Positions 1 to 12,733 of a stretch of 64,000 bases of DNA are shown here, one piece after another. The notes under the pieces are model-generated. The model did not search any database and was not told the origin of the DNA. It saw only the letters and a program-made list of their open reading frames with translations. Location: the NCBI GenBank assembly GCA_001642005.1, contig LWCA01000016.1, forward strand, positions 1-64,000, in the 5' to 3' direction. Source of the stretch: Intoshia linei (Eukaryota > Orthonectida > Rhopaluridae). The position numbers and the translations under genes were made by a program. Every line of letters begins with the position of its first letter. The first letter of the stretch is position 1.

Positions 1-464
1 TACATCTATAGGCAAATATACTTTTTGATCTTTAAAAAAGTGGACACCCTAGTGTACATTGTACAATCTTAAAAATAAAGTAAAAACAGTACAATTCTAA
101 AAATTGTCAAAAATAGCTTAAATCTCAGAAAAAATAAAATTATAAAAACATTTTTTGAATTTATTAGAGAGAACGAGTATAATACCAATAATAATATGTT
201 AAAAATAAAATAACAACAGTAGAATCCTAAAATCCTAATTCTATAATTTTATCAATAAATGTAATCGTTGTCATCTAAATTTCCGATTAAACTTTAGTTT
301 AAGTAAAGTTGGAACTTACAAGTTGCAAGTTGCAACCAAAATGAATTCAATATAAATTTTAAATATAAACCAAAATTTATTTTCAATATCATTGTAATAA
401 AGTCTCTACCGTATCAAATTTAATTAAAAAAATTTAAACATTTAAAAACATTCAAAAACCCACC
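1..464. other. AT-rich upstream region of GPR89
   Basis: Very AT-rich sequence with no reading frame that I can tie to a gene. The tract just before the GPR89 start reads AACCCACCATG, a reasonable animal-type start context. I see no TATA box or other promoter motif I would defend. Confidence 0.5.
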
Positions 465-3400
465 ATGTTTGATTACTCAACAAAACCAAATTTTTCAGAA
501 ATTAATTTTGATGCATTCTTGATAACATTTTCTCAAGTAATAATTTTTTTGTGTTTGATAATTTGATAATTTGATAATTTTAGATTTTCTTTTTTGCTAT
601 TGCAAAATTATTTTTTAATAAATATTTATTTCGTAACTTTGAGGTAAATTTAATTTATTGTTTACAATATTATTTTAGATTAGAAATAAAATTGTTCCGT
701 CTATATTTTGCGTAACATTTTCTGTTTCTTGTGTTATGTTTGAATTGATCATTTTTGAAATTGTCGATATTTTCCATAGAAAGTTTTTTTTAAAGTTTTA
801 AGTATTTATTTTTATTTTTTAGTTCTCGTTTGTTTTACTCGAAAATGCAATTAAATATGATGCTATTTGTTCTAATTTTTGTGTTACCATTCTATTTGGC
901 ATTTTACATTGTTGGGTGTTTGCAATATAGTATTTTTTATTATTTTGACAGTAATATAAATGTACATTGTACAATGAAACTCGTCTACAATGGCCATTGT
1001 TATAGTGAAAAATTACTTGAAAATTAAAAATTAGTGAATTAAAATTAAAATTATTATATTAGTACAATTGTATACTATTGTACAATATTTTTTAAGTTTT
1101 CTACCAAATTTATAACTAAAAATAATAAAAATTTAATATAAATCAATAAACTATTCTATATGTCGGGTCGGCAATTTTTTGCATCTCGTGGGCCACTTTT
1201 TTTTATCAAAAAATTCCCCACCCCGTTTTTAAAAATTTTCACATAATATATTTCATTTTTAATTAAATTAATTGATACAGTTCTAGTATATTTAACAAAA
1301 TTAAATCCAGGACGATTTGAAAATTCAGTATTAAAATGATTATAATGAGCTAATTTTAGTAGAAAATGTTTAAAATGGTGTTTAAAAAATGAAAAATTTA
1401 AAAATAAATAAATTACATATTTACTCAAAGAGACACCAAAATTATTTTGTTGGCCACTGGTTGTCGACCTCTGCTATATGTGTATCATTTATTTTTAGTT
1501 GAAAAAAACAATTTTCGCCGATTTTTATATAGCATTTTATTATGGCTTAAATTTATATATTTTTTTTGGAAAATTGGAACTGCCTTCCCTATTGAAAAGC
1601 CTAAACAAAGTAAATATTTCATAATTACGTTATTGATTTGATTAACTTTTAATCAATTATTTTTGTAATTTTAATATCATTATTAGCATAGCCGAACCTA
1701 CCAATCTCGAAGTCGCCCGAAAACGAAAAATGACTTAAAAAACTATTCATATACGATGCGTAGTGTCATATAAACCTAGCCACATCTCCAAGGTTCTTGA
1801 TTTGGCATTTTAAATTTAACATACAAAATACAGTGTGGTTATGATATTCAAGAATTAAATTTTTTCAATGCTCAATTTGAAAATATGTGTCCGAAATTTT
1901 ACAAAAATTTCGTCGAGGCCCCGAAGGGTCTCGATATGGTAGGTTTGGCACTGATTATTATTATTATTATTATGGCTGCAAATTTTTTACCAAAAGATCT
2001 TTCCTTGGTGGGCCTTCAATTATAATTTATTTAATTTAAAAATATATGAAAATTATTCTGTATTTCCTAATTTTAAACAATATTTAAACTTTTTATAATA
2101 TACTAGATTCTAGTAACTAGAATAAATTCTATAACGGCGTTCATTTTCTAGACTCTATAAAATTTATATGTTAACCCCTAGATGTGTAATTTATCCTGTC
2201 GACCACTAAGGGGTCCACAGGGACCCGTCGAGAACCACTAATCTAAAGTGACATTCATTTGAGCAATGTATTGTAGCGATACATCATAGAGCCACATAAT
2301 CATCGATTTTACGTATATATCATATTGATTTTTTCAAGAAATTTTTGTGGGTTTTGTTAGAGAAAATTTTTTAAACCGATTTTTAAAGAATTTAAAGATA
2401 ATTTTGTTCAAATAAGTTATAATTATTTTTAAAATCTTTAAAAATTGGGTGATAAAAATCAATTATATGATTAATTAGCAAAATCTATGATTACGTCGCT
2501 CTAACAATACATCGTTTAACTGAATGTTCGCCCTTTAGAACAAAAAAATAGCTGAATAGCTGCGATTTATTTACTTTTTCAAAAAATTGGGTAATTTTGG
2601 ATTTTGACCATGAAAATGCAAATTTATGAGATTGAAATTTATCTTATTTTCTGCACAAGAGAAAACTGATTTGAAATTTCTGGGATTGTCAGTTTTCTAA
2701 ATAAACCTTTAAACAGACACATTTTTAGCAACTTACTATATTATTATTACAAGTAAGGAGTTTTGTAATTTAATTATGTTTATTTTTAGTTTTTTCTGCA
2801 GTAGATCACTGTGTTAGCCGTATAGGTGTTATTGGAGTTACAGTAATGTCAATATTATCCGGATTCGGTGCAGTCAATTATCCTTACACTTGTTTAAACT
2901 ATTTCATGAGGTTATATTCATTATACATTATTTTTTATACATTACAATGCTTTATATTATGGGTTCTCACACTTTTTTGAAGGCGGACCGGTAATAAATT
3001 ACAAAATTTATCGCGGACCACTAAAACGATATTACAAGGGAACATTAAAAAAATTTTGATAAAAACGTAATAAATTGACTTTTAATTAATAAATCAATGT
3101 TTTTGAAAATTATTGCGCGGATCGGGATTTGGGAAACGTTGTATTATACGTTATTGTATTTATTTATTAGTTTGATTATTTTTGGGGTTAAATAGTTAAT
3201 TTTGATTTTACTCAACAGGATTCCATAAACAGAATTGTGTAATCACTGTCCGTTAGTTTTGAACTACACCACGCCATATAAAAAAATGTAATTTGAATTA
3301 AAAATTTAAATTTTAGAACTGTAGATCACAATTACATTAAAAACCTTGAACATAGAATACTACAGTCTGTCGATATAATTATAGAAAAACAAATTGAGTG

Positions 3401-6400
3401 ATATTTTTTTACAATTAATTAAAAAAATGAAAATTATATTTTCAGTTTAGTAAAATTAAAACAAGAGAAAAAGAGAAGAAAAAGAAATGTTACAAAAGTT
3501 GGTTTATTCCAAAGCGCGTTTATTTTGTTTAAGAATGTTTTTATTGGTCGAGTGAGTGGTATGTATTTTTTATATAATTTTAAAAATGTAATTTGCATTT
3601 TGGTATTTTATAATTTTAGATACTGATAAAATGAAAAAATCTATTGCTAATTTAAAAGAAATTAATAGGCAATTATTTTTAGAATTAGTCGATGTTCACA
3701 ATGATAGAGTATGTTTTTATTTTCAAATTTTTAAAGTATCTTATTCTTATATGTTATATTAGGATCGCGTTCAATTTTCAAAAACTCTTAAAGGCAAATA
3801 TTTCAATTTTTTGGGATTCTTTTTTTCTATATATTGTGTGCTGAAAATTGTGATGGTATTTTATAATATATTTTAAAAGGTAGATGTTATAAAACCGTAT
3901 AAACAGGGATAGCCATCAAGGCGATCGCTATCGACTGATCCATGGCCAAATCATTATATGAAACATATTGTTAAATTGTAGTTAAATTGTTTTAACTACA
4001 TGTCAGAAAAATATATGAATGAAATAATAAAAGTGGTAGGTTAGTTTGATGTAAGATTTTTTGATTTTAAAAGGATGGAACAAATTGAATCGATAATTGT
4101 ATTTCTTTGAAAATTTCAGAGGTACGTTTGGATGAGGGTGAAACCAAATTGAAAATTTTGTCATTGAAAGCTAAAATTTATCTTTATCGTATATTTATAC
4201 TTATCTCGTAATTCAGAGGATGATATTTTAAATTTTGTTGGTTAAGAAATATACGTAAATTTACGAAGTTGTAGCGAATAAATTAATTAATAATTAATAT
4301 TTTGGTTCAACTTATGCGAATTGGCTTTTTCTTTCATGATTATAATAAAATCAAAGAAAATATCATTGTTGACTGACTCACATGTGGTAAACTCATTGAA
4401 ACTATCACTAACAAATTACACACACAATTTAAAAAAATAGCCGATGAAATTAAATTAAATGGCGGAATCTTACTAATTATTAAAATTGTAAACTATTATT
4501 TTGCTAATTAAAATATATTCATATATTTTTTATCACAAAGTAGAGGCGTAAGTGAGAATCCGAAATTGACCACTTTTGCTTCAAGATTATTAACATTAAC
4601 ATATCATATTTAAATAAAATTAGTTGGCTGGATTAGAAAAATCTCATAGTCAATCGCATTAAAAACTAGTTGGCACCCCTCGTATAAAAGATAAAATTGT
4701 ATTTTAGCAATTTTCGAATTGTTGATTAACTTTTTTGAAAGCTAAAATTTTTAAATGAGAATTAATATATACATTTTAATATTGATGCAGTTTTATTGAA
4801 TTTGTAATTTTAAAATTTAATCATAGTTTAGTAACTAAATATATTTTTATTATTTTAGGCCATCATCAACATATTGTTGGATAGAGTTGGTAAAGTTGAT
4901 CCAATTACTCGTGGGATCGAAATTTCTGTTAATTATTTAGGATTTAATTTTGATGTTATTTATTCAATTGAAAATTTTACAGTTTATTCACTTTAGGTAC
5001 GATTTTGGGCCCAACAACTGTCGTTTTGGTTGATTGGAATTATCATTATAACTTCAATTCGCGGATTCTTGTTAACGTTGACAAAAGTAATTTTAATCTA
5101 CATTTGATTTCATTTATTTAGTTTTTTTATGCGATTGCCAGCTCTAGGAGTTCCAATATTATTATTTTATGTATTGCACAAACTATGGTACGTTTTTAAT
5201 TATTAATAATAAAAATTTTTTTCCTATATAAAATAAATGTCTGTTACCGTTTATTTAAAAAATTAAGAGTGGTACAATTACAAAAATCCAAACTCTGTTA
5301 CAATTTTTGAAGGGTAATGCAAATTTCATAAATTTATTCAAGAAATGGAACTGTTTAGGTTAATAAGCCCCAATTTTAAAAAATGAAAAAAACTAAGAAT
5401 CCCTGAATTTTGTAAAATGTTATAGCTAGGCAAAGTTTTTTTAACCTATTAAATAGATCAAAATAAAATTTTAACTTTTTTTACCTATAAAAAATTAAGT
5501 CAAAATTCAATTGGGTCCCAGATAATAAAATAAGTAAAAAGATTAATTATGATATATTACATAGTTTTTAATATCATTGAATAAAAAATTTATTTGTTAC
5601 AGTTGTTAGTTAGTACTTTCTTCAGTATGCTAAAACTTGTTTCTATACAGCAATAACTAAAAACAGATTATAATACATTAACCCTATAATCACTTTTCAA
5701 TTTGTATTTCCTAATTCAAGTGGTATCATTCAAATGTAAAGGTTTTTGTCAACAGAAAATTTATGACTGAACCTAAAGTAATTTTAATTAATAATTTTAA
5801 ACACGTTTTCGTCTTAAAACGTCGTTTACGTCAGGGTACACTGTAGAGTTCTGCATCGGATTGTGTTGAAGTGAGATGTACGAACGAAACGGAAAATGTT
5901 TGTCCGAAACACGATTAAAATTTAATTAAATTAAGTTAAATTTTACTTAGTTATAAACTTAAAACACGAAATATTTAAATTTTGTAAACACGATCTGAAC
6001 ACGACTAAAAAATTTCATAATAAGCACTTTAGGGGATGTATTTTGTGTCAATGGTTTTGTTGATAAGAATGAATATGCCTTATAAATACCGGTAATTTTA
6101 TATTTATAGATAATTTTTATATTTTATTTACATTTTGTTAATTGATTGAAAGTTTTCAAAATTAGTTAACTTGATACGTTTTTCGTAATAATTTTTTTGT
6201 TTAAATTTAAAAAATTGTAAGCTTCACTTAGTACATTTTTATAAATTTAATGTTACTTTTTGCAAAATTTTACAGAATGAATTTGTAGATCAGGAATTCT
6301 CAATCTGACAGATTGTGCACATTTGGGCGGTGTATTTTCAGAACAAAATTATTTTATAATTGATATTATAATTTCCTTGTACATTACATACGTATTAAAT

Positions 6401-7040
6401 TCATGAAATGAAACTACACTTTGTATTAACTATTAAAGCCAAGCGATTAAAATGTCTATTTTAAGAAAAAAGGAAAACAAAAAAAATTTTTATTAGAAAG
6501 TTCGATGCGCAGTTATTACTGCAAAGTCAAATAAAAATGTTATTATTAGAAAAGTCACCTTACAATTGCTAGACAAGCAAAAAATTGTAAATTCCAAAAA
6601 TTTTGTTAAATAGGTGATTTACATCATTTTTATAATGCTAAAAATTAATTTAAATAATTTTTGCTTAATTTTCATTATTATAGAGTTCATAATTAATGTT
6701 TTTAGGAGAGGGAGATAATCTTGCAAAATCTTTTTAATCTTTAATTATTATAAATAAAAATTTTATAATTATTAAAATTTTTTAATCTGGGGGGATGGTC
6801 CTTAAAAGGTTTTATTTTATCCACTGGTAATGTGACGCACGTTTTGTCAACATGTATTTATTTTATATATTAATCATTTAATCTAGAGGTATAATAACAT
6901 CAGTATTGGGAGACCTGGAATTTAGGTTTTATCACAGATGGTTTGATGTAATTTTTTTGATTTCTGCTTTAAGCAGTATTTTATTCCTGTACATTGCCGC
7001 ACATCGACGTAAACTTAACAATTTGAAAATTAAACTGTAA
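465..7040 (+). CDS. GPR89: Golgi pH regulator (GPR89 family), 15 exons
   Basis: Multi-pass membrane protein related to GPR89/GPHR, the anion channel needed to acidify the Golgi (GTG1/2 in plants). Exons: 465-536, 584-643, 679-794, 823-929, 1499-1609, 2802-2910, 3317-3397, 3446-3558, 3620-3708, 3763-3855, 4859-4954, 4997-5086, 5122-5187, 6033-6091, 6887-7040. They total 1416 nt, giving 471 aa (human about 455), all in frame. Family blocks visible in order are [119 protein letters not shown] and [20 protein letters not shown]. The start ATG gives an N-terminus collinear with animal homologues. Intron 3 is only 28 nt, while introns 4, 5 and 6 carry MITEs. Its stop lies 26 bp from the OSGEP stop. 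Identity is secure; individual splice borders less so. Confidence 0.93.
1164..1473 (-). mobile_element. hAT-type MITE, family 1, perfect 8-bp TSD
   Basis: A 310-bp non-coding element in GPR89 intron 4. On the minus strand it begins CAGAGGTCGACAACCAGTGG and ends TTGCCGACCCG, imperfect terminal inverted repeats of the CAGNGGTCGGCAAC type common in hAT elements. It is flanked by perfect 8-bp copies of CTATATGT (1156-1163 and 1474-1481), the target-site length of hAT transposons. Related copies lie at 8411-8693 and 37348-37614. Confidence 0.85.
1690..1950. mobile_element. MITE with GCCGAACCTACC inverted repeats
   Basis: About 260 bp in GPR89 intron 5. The left end reads GCCGAACCTACCAATCTCGA and the right end is its inverted counterpart (TCTCGATATGGTAGGTTTGGC). 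Partial copies of the same termini lie at about 29045-29150 (ACCAAGCTCGAGGCAACC) and 38105-38165, where the ends read CATCGAGTTTGGTAGGTTCGGC. No coding capacity. The superfamily is not assigned, as I see no clear target duplication. Confidence 0.6.
2248..2531. mobile_element. MITE sharing termini with the MULE pseudogene
   Basis: About 284 bp in GPR89 intron 5. The left end contains GACATTCATTTGAGCAATGT and the right end the inverted GCGAACATTCAGTTAAACGA. The same motifs occur in one run at 15724-15795, just downstream of the MULE transposase fossil. This suggests a non-autonomous derivative of that Mutator-like family. Confidence 0.6.
2961..3141. mobile_element. hAT-type MITE, family 2
   Basis: Starts GGGTTCTCACACTTTTTTGA with an internal GCGGACCGGTAATAAATTAC and ends GGATTTGGGAAACGTTG. 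Sister copies lie at 11779-11965, 13231-13501 and 38315-38508 (reverse). The termini follow the CAGNGTTTCCCA pattern of hAT elements. The flanks share TATTAT, but no clean 8-bp duplication is visible here. Confidence 0.6.
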
Positions 7041-7066
7041 AAATTTTAATAAATATTGAAACAATT

Positions 7067-9854
7067 TTAATCTATCCAATTTACATGTACGGTGTCTGTA
7101 CGATATCTAAAACATTGAATAAACATTTACATTGTATGTAAAGGTTACCTTTGAGTTGTATTGGTTTCATTCCAGCTGGTAGGTCCATTTTTATCATACA
7201 TTAATTGTCCGGCCCTAAAAAATTAAAAACTACCTTAAATTATAAACCTAGCAATCATTGCACCATTGTCTATGCAAAAACTTTCATCTGTTGCATATAA
7301 AATACCGCCAGAATCTTTAATCATATTTTGCATCATTTCCTGTAATCTTAAATTGCCTATAGTTTATTAATTTAACAAACGTAATATCATACATCCAACT
7401 CCACCGACAATTAAAATTTCGTTCAATTTTATATCAACCATAGCTCTTTCTAAAGGTAAAAATTTGTAAATATAAAAAATTGAAAATCAAACCTACTACC
7501 TCAATAATCATTGAAAAGGCAGTTTCTTGTAGAGAAAAACATATGTCGGCAATAGTATACTCGTCAGACCAATTTTCTTTAGATATTATCGTCTAATTCA
7601 AAACATTACATAATAAACCCAATTAAATTGCTAACAGTGATCAGATTTTTGGAATATTTTCATAAAAAAATTCTACCAAAAACGTCATTGTAATGTAAAT
7701 TAAAATTAATTACTTGTATGGTAGAAATTATTCCGGAAAAACTGAAATTCATGCCTCTAACAACATATGGTAAATCTACTAGTTTTTTTCCTTTTTTTGC
7801 TTCTTGTTCAATGTTGTAACCTGGACATGGATCATTGGAAAGTTTGAGCAGTCTAGCTGCTTTATCAAAAATATTTCCAACACCCGAATCCATAGTCTCT
7901 CCGATAATAGCATATCTATTGTTTCGATAATATATAACCTAATCAAATATTAATACATATGCTCAATTTTCCCTTTATAAATTATACTGTAACAACGTTA
8001 ACATCTCAGCATTCATTACAATTTAAATTTTAAATCAAATCAAGTAAAAATATTACTTGAGTATTTCCTCCGCTAGCATATAAAATCATGGGTTTATTAC
8101 ATTTTGTGACTAATCGGCCCATTTCAATATCTAATTTACAAATTTAAGTGTAAAAAAAATTCATTTACGTCCGATGCAATGATTTACTGCAACAATTGGT
8201 TTTTTCCAAAGCCGGGAAATCAATCTAGCTACAAAGGCTACATCGGTTAAACAGCTAGCTATTCCTGGCCCTAAACATATACATTTATAGCGCTATGAAA
8301 AACTTCAAAGATTTGGGTTTACTACGAAAGAACTACATTTGAAAGTATTCATAGTACCAGCACTAAATGACCATCTCAGGTTATAATTATCAATATAATA
8401 ACCTAAAAATCAGGGATCGGCAACCAATGGCCTAAAAAATAATTTTGGTGGCCCTTTGAGTAAATATGTAAATTATTTATTTTTAAATTTTTCCGTTTTA
8501 AACATTTTCTACTATAATTGGCTATTATAATCATTTTATTACTGAATTTTCAGATCGTCCCGAATATTATTTTGTTGAATATACTAGAAACGTTTCTCTT
8601 CAGTTCAAATTGTAATGTATCATGGGTAAATTATGAAAAAATGGGGCCCATATTATAAAGTGACCCACGAGATGCAAAAGGTTACCGTCCCTGCTCAAGA
8701 TGAATATGAAAAAATTAGTTAAGGATTGTAGTTTTTCATCTCCAATTTAATGTTTCAAAAAAATAAAATTGAATTTTTAAGTAGAAATTTATTGTTCAAT
8801 ATCGTAGTGATTCTCTACTAGAAAATAAGTTATATGACTATTATAACGATATCACATCCAATGAGTCATGAATCATTAAAAAAATCCGGTTTTACCAAGC
8901 CTTTAGGAAAAAATCCAGTTTCATCAACCCTTTAGGGAAAATTCTAGTTTTACCAACCTTTAAGGAAAATTCCACTTGTACCAACTATTACATGCGATTC
9001 TAAAACACAATCTCTTTTCATTTTGGGTATTGAATTAAATTGCTTTATGCAAACATGAAATTCCATTTAGTTTACAAAATTATAATTTTTAAGACAAGTT
9101 TTTTGCATTAGATAAAATGTTATATACATTTGGATATAAATCAATCATATCATACCAAAAGGTACTTAGTGGTTTTTCATAGAAAATATTCGTGCAGTGG
9201 AATCATTTATTAAATCTATTATTTCATCCTGTACTTTATCGGGAATAGTTTATATATTGAGTGAAGAAGAACATTTAAAATTGTAATAGAGAATGTAAAA
9301 ATATTTCCGTAACAGTATCATGTTAATATTATAAATAAAAAAATAAATAAATGTATAATAAAATTTTTAAATTCTCACGAGACCCCCTGACAAATTTCGC
9401 GACACCGTGTTGAAAACCACTGGTTTAGACTGTGTTCATATGCAAAATAATATGTTTGTTTTCTGAAAAAATAACGGCCTATAATATTTTAATACGACTA
9501 GGGGTAGAGATAATTTTTTTGGGGGAACTAATGGACGAATTAATTGTAGCTTTCTATCCCTGATTTTATAAGTAAATTGGACCTTTGGTAAAACAGATAA
9601 TATCTATATCATCATAAACCATATTTGCTTCTTGAAAGGCCCGTTTAATTAATTTAATAATATTTTTTCTGTGATGGACAGCAACATAACGCGGAACAAA
9701 TCCTAAAATGAAACTCATCGATGAAATAAATTGTGATACCGTCGCCATCTGTAGCAATAAATGTTTTACGAATATTTATCAACACTTTATCGCCTCTCAT
9801 TATTCCTATCCCCAATTTGTTTGCACTTCCTTCAATACCCAATGCACATGTCAT
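7067..9854 (-). CDS. OSGEP: tRNA N6-adenosine threonylcarbamoyltransferase (Kae1/OSGEP), KEOPS subunit
   Basis: Catalytic subunit of KEOPS, which transfers threonylcarbamoyl to A37 of ANN-decoding tRNAs (t6A). Ten exons from the 5' end: 9854-9740, 9702-9583, 8270-8169, 8130-8057, 7938-7714, 7592-7493, 7449-7393, 7356-7248, 7214-7149, 7106-7067. They total 1008 nt, giving 335 aa, the usual length. Motifs visible in order: N-terminal [20 protein letters not shown]; the metal-binding HCIGHIEMGR, split by an intron; the nucleotide-loop motif [21 protein letters not shown]; the late [13 protein letters not shown]; and CIDNGAMIA. It ends with TQRYRTD-type residues. All key histidines are present, so the enzyme looks intact. 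Intron 2 (about 1.3 kb) holds a hAT MITE; most other introns are 33-43 nt. It is divergent from TP53RK with 62 bp between the start codons. Confidence 0.96.
8411..8693 (+). mobile_element. hAT-type MITE, family 1
   Basis: Starts CAGGGATCGGCAACCAATGG and ends GGTTACCGTCCCTG, an imperfect inverted repeat. Flanking 8-mers CTAAAAAT and CTCAAGAT match at 6 of 8 positions, a decayed target duplication. Inserted in OSGEP intron 2. Confidence 0.75.
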
Positions 9855-9916
9855 AGTTTAAGATTTAAGATTTAAAATTTAACAATAAAGATATTTTCAT
9901 TTAGAAAAAGTAAAAA
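9855..9916. promoter_or_regulatory. Shared 62-bp gap between the OSGEP and TP53RK start codons
   Basis: The two KEOPS genes are transcribed outward from this gap, so both 5' UTRs and any core promoter must overlap here or reach into the opposite gene. The gap is almost pure A/T and has short repeats of TTTAAGATTTAAGATTTAA. No TATA or initiator motif can be called with confidence. Confidence 0.7.
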
Positions 9917-10759
9917 ATGGAATCTAACCAATGTTTTTTGCAAGGTTCAGAATCTAAATTATATTTAGAATGGTACAACGGTCAATTGGTAATAAGAAAG
10001 TGGAGATATCCTAGATCTTACCGACATGCGACTATTGACGCTAGATTACGTAAACGTCGAACAAAAGCGGAGAAAAAAGCTCTTGAAAAATGCTACTCAT
10101 TAGGTATACTTGCAATTCAATAATTTGCACTGTTAAGGTTTAATTTTTAATTATGCTTAGGAGTTTCTGCTCCATCCTTAGTGGATGATAATATCGACAA
10201 AACTACTCTATATATTGGATACTTACACAATACAATTCAATTGGGTGATTATATCAACAAAATGTCCAAAGATGAAGAATTGGATCAGGAACATGTTATA
10301 AAAAAGTTAAATTGGGCTTTTTCAGAATTTGGTCGATTAGTAGCAAATTTACACTCCCATGACCTGATTCACGGAGATTTAACCTCATCGAATGTACTCG
10401 TAGAATTGGAAAAAAATCACAAATATCTTAAAAAAATTACTTTACCCACCAAATGTGACCATGCAATAGAAAAACAAGTTCCTTTGAGTAGTAATAATAT
10501 CGATTCTTTTAAAGGGGAAAAATTGCACCTTGTAGACTTTGGACTTTCATCAATTTCTCTTAGTGCTGAAAGCAAAGCAGTTGATTTGCATTTATTGGAA
10601 AGAACAATTCAATGTAGATATGACGATCAAAAATACCCAAATTTGTTCAATTTTTTTATGGATTCTTATTACAAACATGTCAATTGTGAATTTCTATACA
10701 AACAAATCTCGCAAAAACTTGACTCTGTACGCAAAAGATATCGAAAAATTGGATGTTGA
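9917..10759 (+). CDS. TP53RK: EKC/KEOPS kinase-ATPase Bud32 (PRPK/TP53RK)
   Basis: Small atypical kinase of KEOPS that binds and stimulates Kae1 through ATP hydrolysis. Two exons, 9917-10103 and 10161-10759 (intron 57 nt), give 261 aa (human 253). Visible features are a short N-lobe with the Bud32-type IRKWRYPRSYRH segment followed by DARLRKRRTKAE, the catalytic loop HGDLTSSN, the metal-binding DFGLS, and the basic C-terminal tail RKRYRKIGC that contacts Kae1. An extra loop of about 30 residues between the catalytic loop and DFG (rich in K, N, S) is longer than in human. It is head-to-head with OSGEP, and its stop is 23 bp from the stop of the next convergent gene. Confidence 0.95.
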
Positions 10760-10782
10760 TTATAATTTTAATAAAATTTTGA

Positions 10783-11232
10783 TTAAAAGGGATTTGGTTC
10801 ATAAATACAATTATAAGTGTTTTTGTAGCATTCTTCACAGCAATAACAATTGTAACACTCTGGACACGATTCATGACATTCTTGGATACAGTTATATTCC
10901 AATGTTAAATTACAACAACAATTATTTGTTTCGATTTCTGAAGGAGAATTTGTGTTTAGTTTTTTCCATAAATCTTCATACATTTCCATTTTTATGTCAT
11001 TTTCCCAATTTTTTGGTGAATAGTTTGATGATTTATAATGATTTGAAGATCGCAATAAAAAAACCATTGATTCTTCAATGGTTGTTCCACCAGGTTCCTA
11101 TAATTTTATTATAATGTGTAAAAATTATATATAAAATACAAGATCTATGCTAGTCCAAAGTTTTTTTGATTTTTTGAGCATTTTTCGTTTAGACGATTTA
11201 GGCTTAATGTGACCGGCTAAAACTTGACCCAT
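10783..11232 (-). CDS. Unrecognised 135-aa protein with Cys-rich C-terminus
   Basis: Two exons, 11232-11140 and 11097-10783, joined by a 42-nt intron; the 408 nt give 135 aa. The start ATG begins MGQVLAGHIKPK, followed by a very basic stretch (KSSKRKMLKKSKK). The second exon begins EPGGTTIEES and ends in a cysteine-dense tail with C-C-C, CxxxC, CxxC and CC spacings over its last 45 residues. There is no signal peptide or membrane segment. A glycine at position 2 with a basic patch would suit N-myristoylation and membrane contact, but that is inference. The frame crosses the intron cleanly and the gene sits tail-to-tail with TP53RK, as other real genes here do. I do not recognise the family. 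Confidence 0.65.
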
Positions 11233-11778
11233 TGGTTATTTGTTCAGATGTCAAGTGTGGTATATACTATTCGATAAGTATGTAGTGTTATTTTATAAAC
11301 TACAAAATGATCATTTTTTTAAATGGTTTTGACCCAAATTGATTTTATTTTAATTATTGATTTATTCAAAGTCATGATTGATAAATAACACTCTCGACGT
11401 TATCATATTAATGTGTTAACCTTGGATTTTTATTCACATTAGTATTTATGCGGATAGTCTTTATTTAAAATTCATCATTAACATTGATTTTTCATGTTCT
11501 CAATTTTAAACATAAATTTACATTAGTGAGTGGGAGTATAAGACTAAACACAATTGTCAACTGGTTAATATTTTATTTTTTGAATGGATTTTTTATTAGA
11601 AATTAAAAAAATATTTCCGAGTTTATGGGTTTCATTTCGTCAACTATTAAAAAATGGTTTACGCTAGTCCTAACATACATGTATATAAAACTTTTAAATT
11701 TTTTTTAAAAAAGGCATCAATTTGTGAGATTGACATTTTTAGTGTATGTTAACTGGAAATAACCGTATAAGGCTAATA

Positions 11779-11965
11779 CAGGGGTTCCCACATCTTTTTC
11801 ACGGCGGACCGGTAATAAATTATAAAATTTATCGCGCACAATGAAAGCGAAATTACTAAACAACATTACAAAAGGTTTGATGTAAAATGTAATAAATTGA
11901 CTTTTAATTAGTAAAAATTATTTCGCGGAGCAGAAAAACATTGGAACGGCATTTGGGAAACGCTG
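11779..11965. mobile_element. hAT-type MITE, family 2
   Basis: Starts CAGGGGTTCCCACATCTTTT and ends TTTGGGAAACGCTG, inverted termini of CAGCGTTTCCCA type. Internal GCGGACCGGTAATAAATTA is shared with the copy at 2961-3141. The flanking 8-mers are only partly alike. Confidence 0.65.
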
Positions 11966-12733
11966 GCTTATCAGAGCCGTTTTAAGGTATGGTTAATATG
12001 GGCTGTAGCTCAGGGACACTCATTAAAAAAGCCCCAAATTAATAAAAGATATTTACATTTATATCTTAAAAAGAGGCTCCAATTTATTAAAAAATACTTC
12101 ACATTTAAATTATTTGATTGGGAAAAAACAAGCAATAACATTTTATATATGTATAAAGATATACAAATGATAAATTGGAATCATTATTTCCTAATATTGA
12201 AATCATATTTGATAATATCATATCTGATTTCTCTCAGAAAAAAGTAAGAAAATAACATTTGTGAAGAATTGTCAAAAATTTTTTTGACTGCATGGTGCTT
12301 TATTTTCAAATGAAAAAGTAAACTTTGTTCATTAATTAAGTAAGTTTTTGTAAAAGAAATAAAAGTTACTAGAAATCTACATAATATCTTTTAATGCTTT
12401 TATTAACACTCAATGAAATAAGACGCTAAGTCTCCAACCAACAGTATGCCTGTCTTCTAAAAAGGGGCCCTAATTTTTTTTTATCGCTTCGCTCAAAACT
12501 TTAAAGGGCCTGGGCCCTTCGCTTAGCCCAGAGTCACGAAGTGGCTTAAAACGGCTTTGTGGCTTATAGTATAAGCTTGGATTTTTTTTTAAATCTTTCA
12601 ATAATAATAAATATAATAATAAAAACTTTTTTCAATTTAAAAAAAGTATAATGATTAGAGCACTGCTTCCAAAACTTTTTATGTTCGCGGCGCCCTAAAA
12701 AATAAATATATTGCGACGCACTATACACTATAT

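Noticed and set aside
830-1027. Stand-alone small membrane protein
   Set aside because: Its first part is GPR89 exon 4 (823-929); the frame after 929 is intron read-through.
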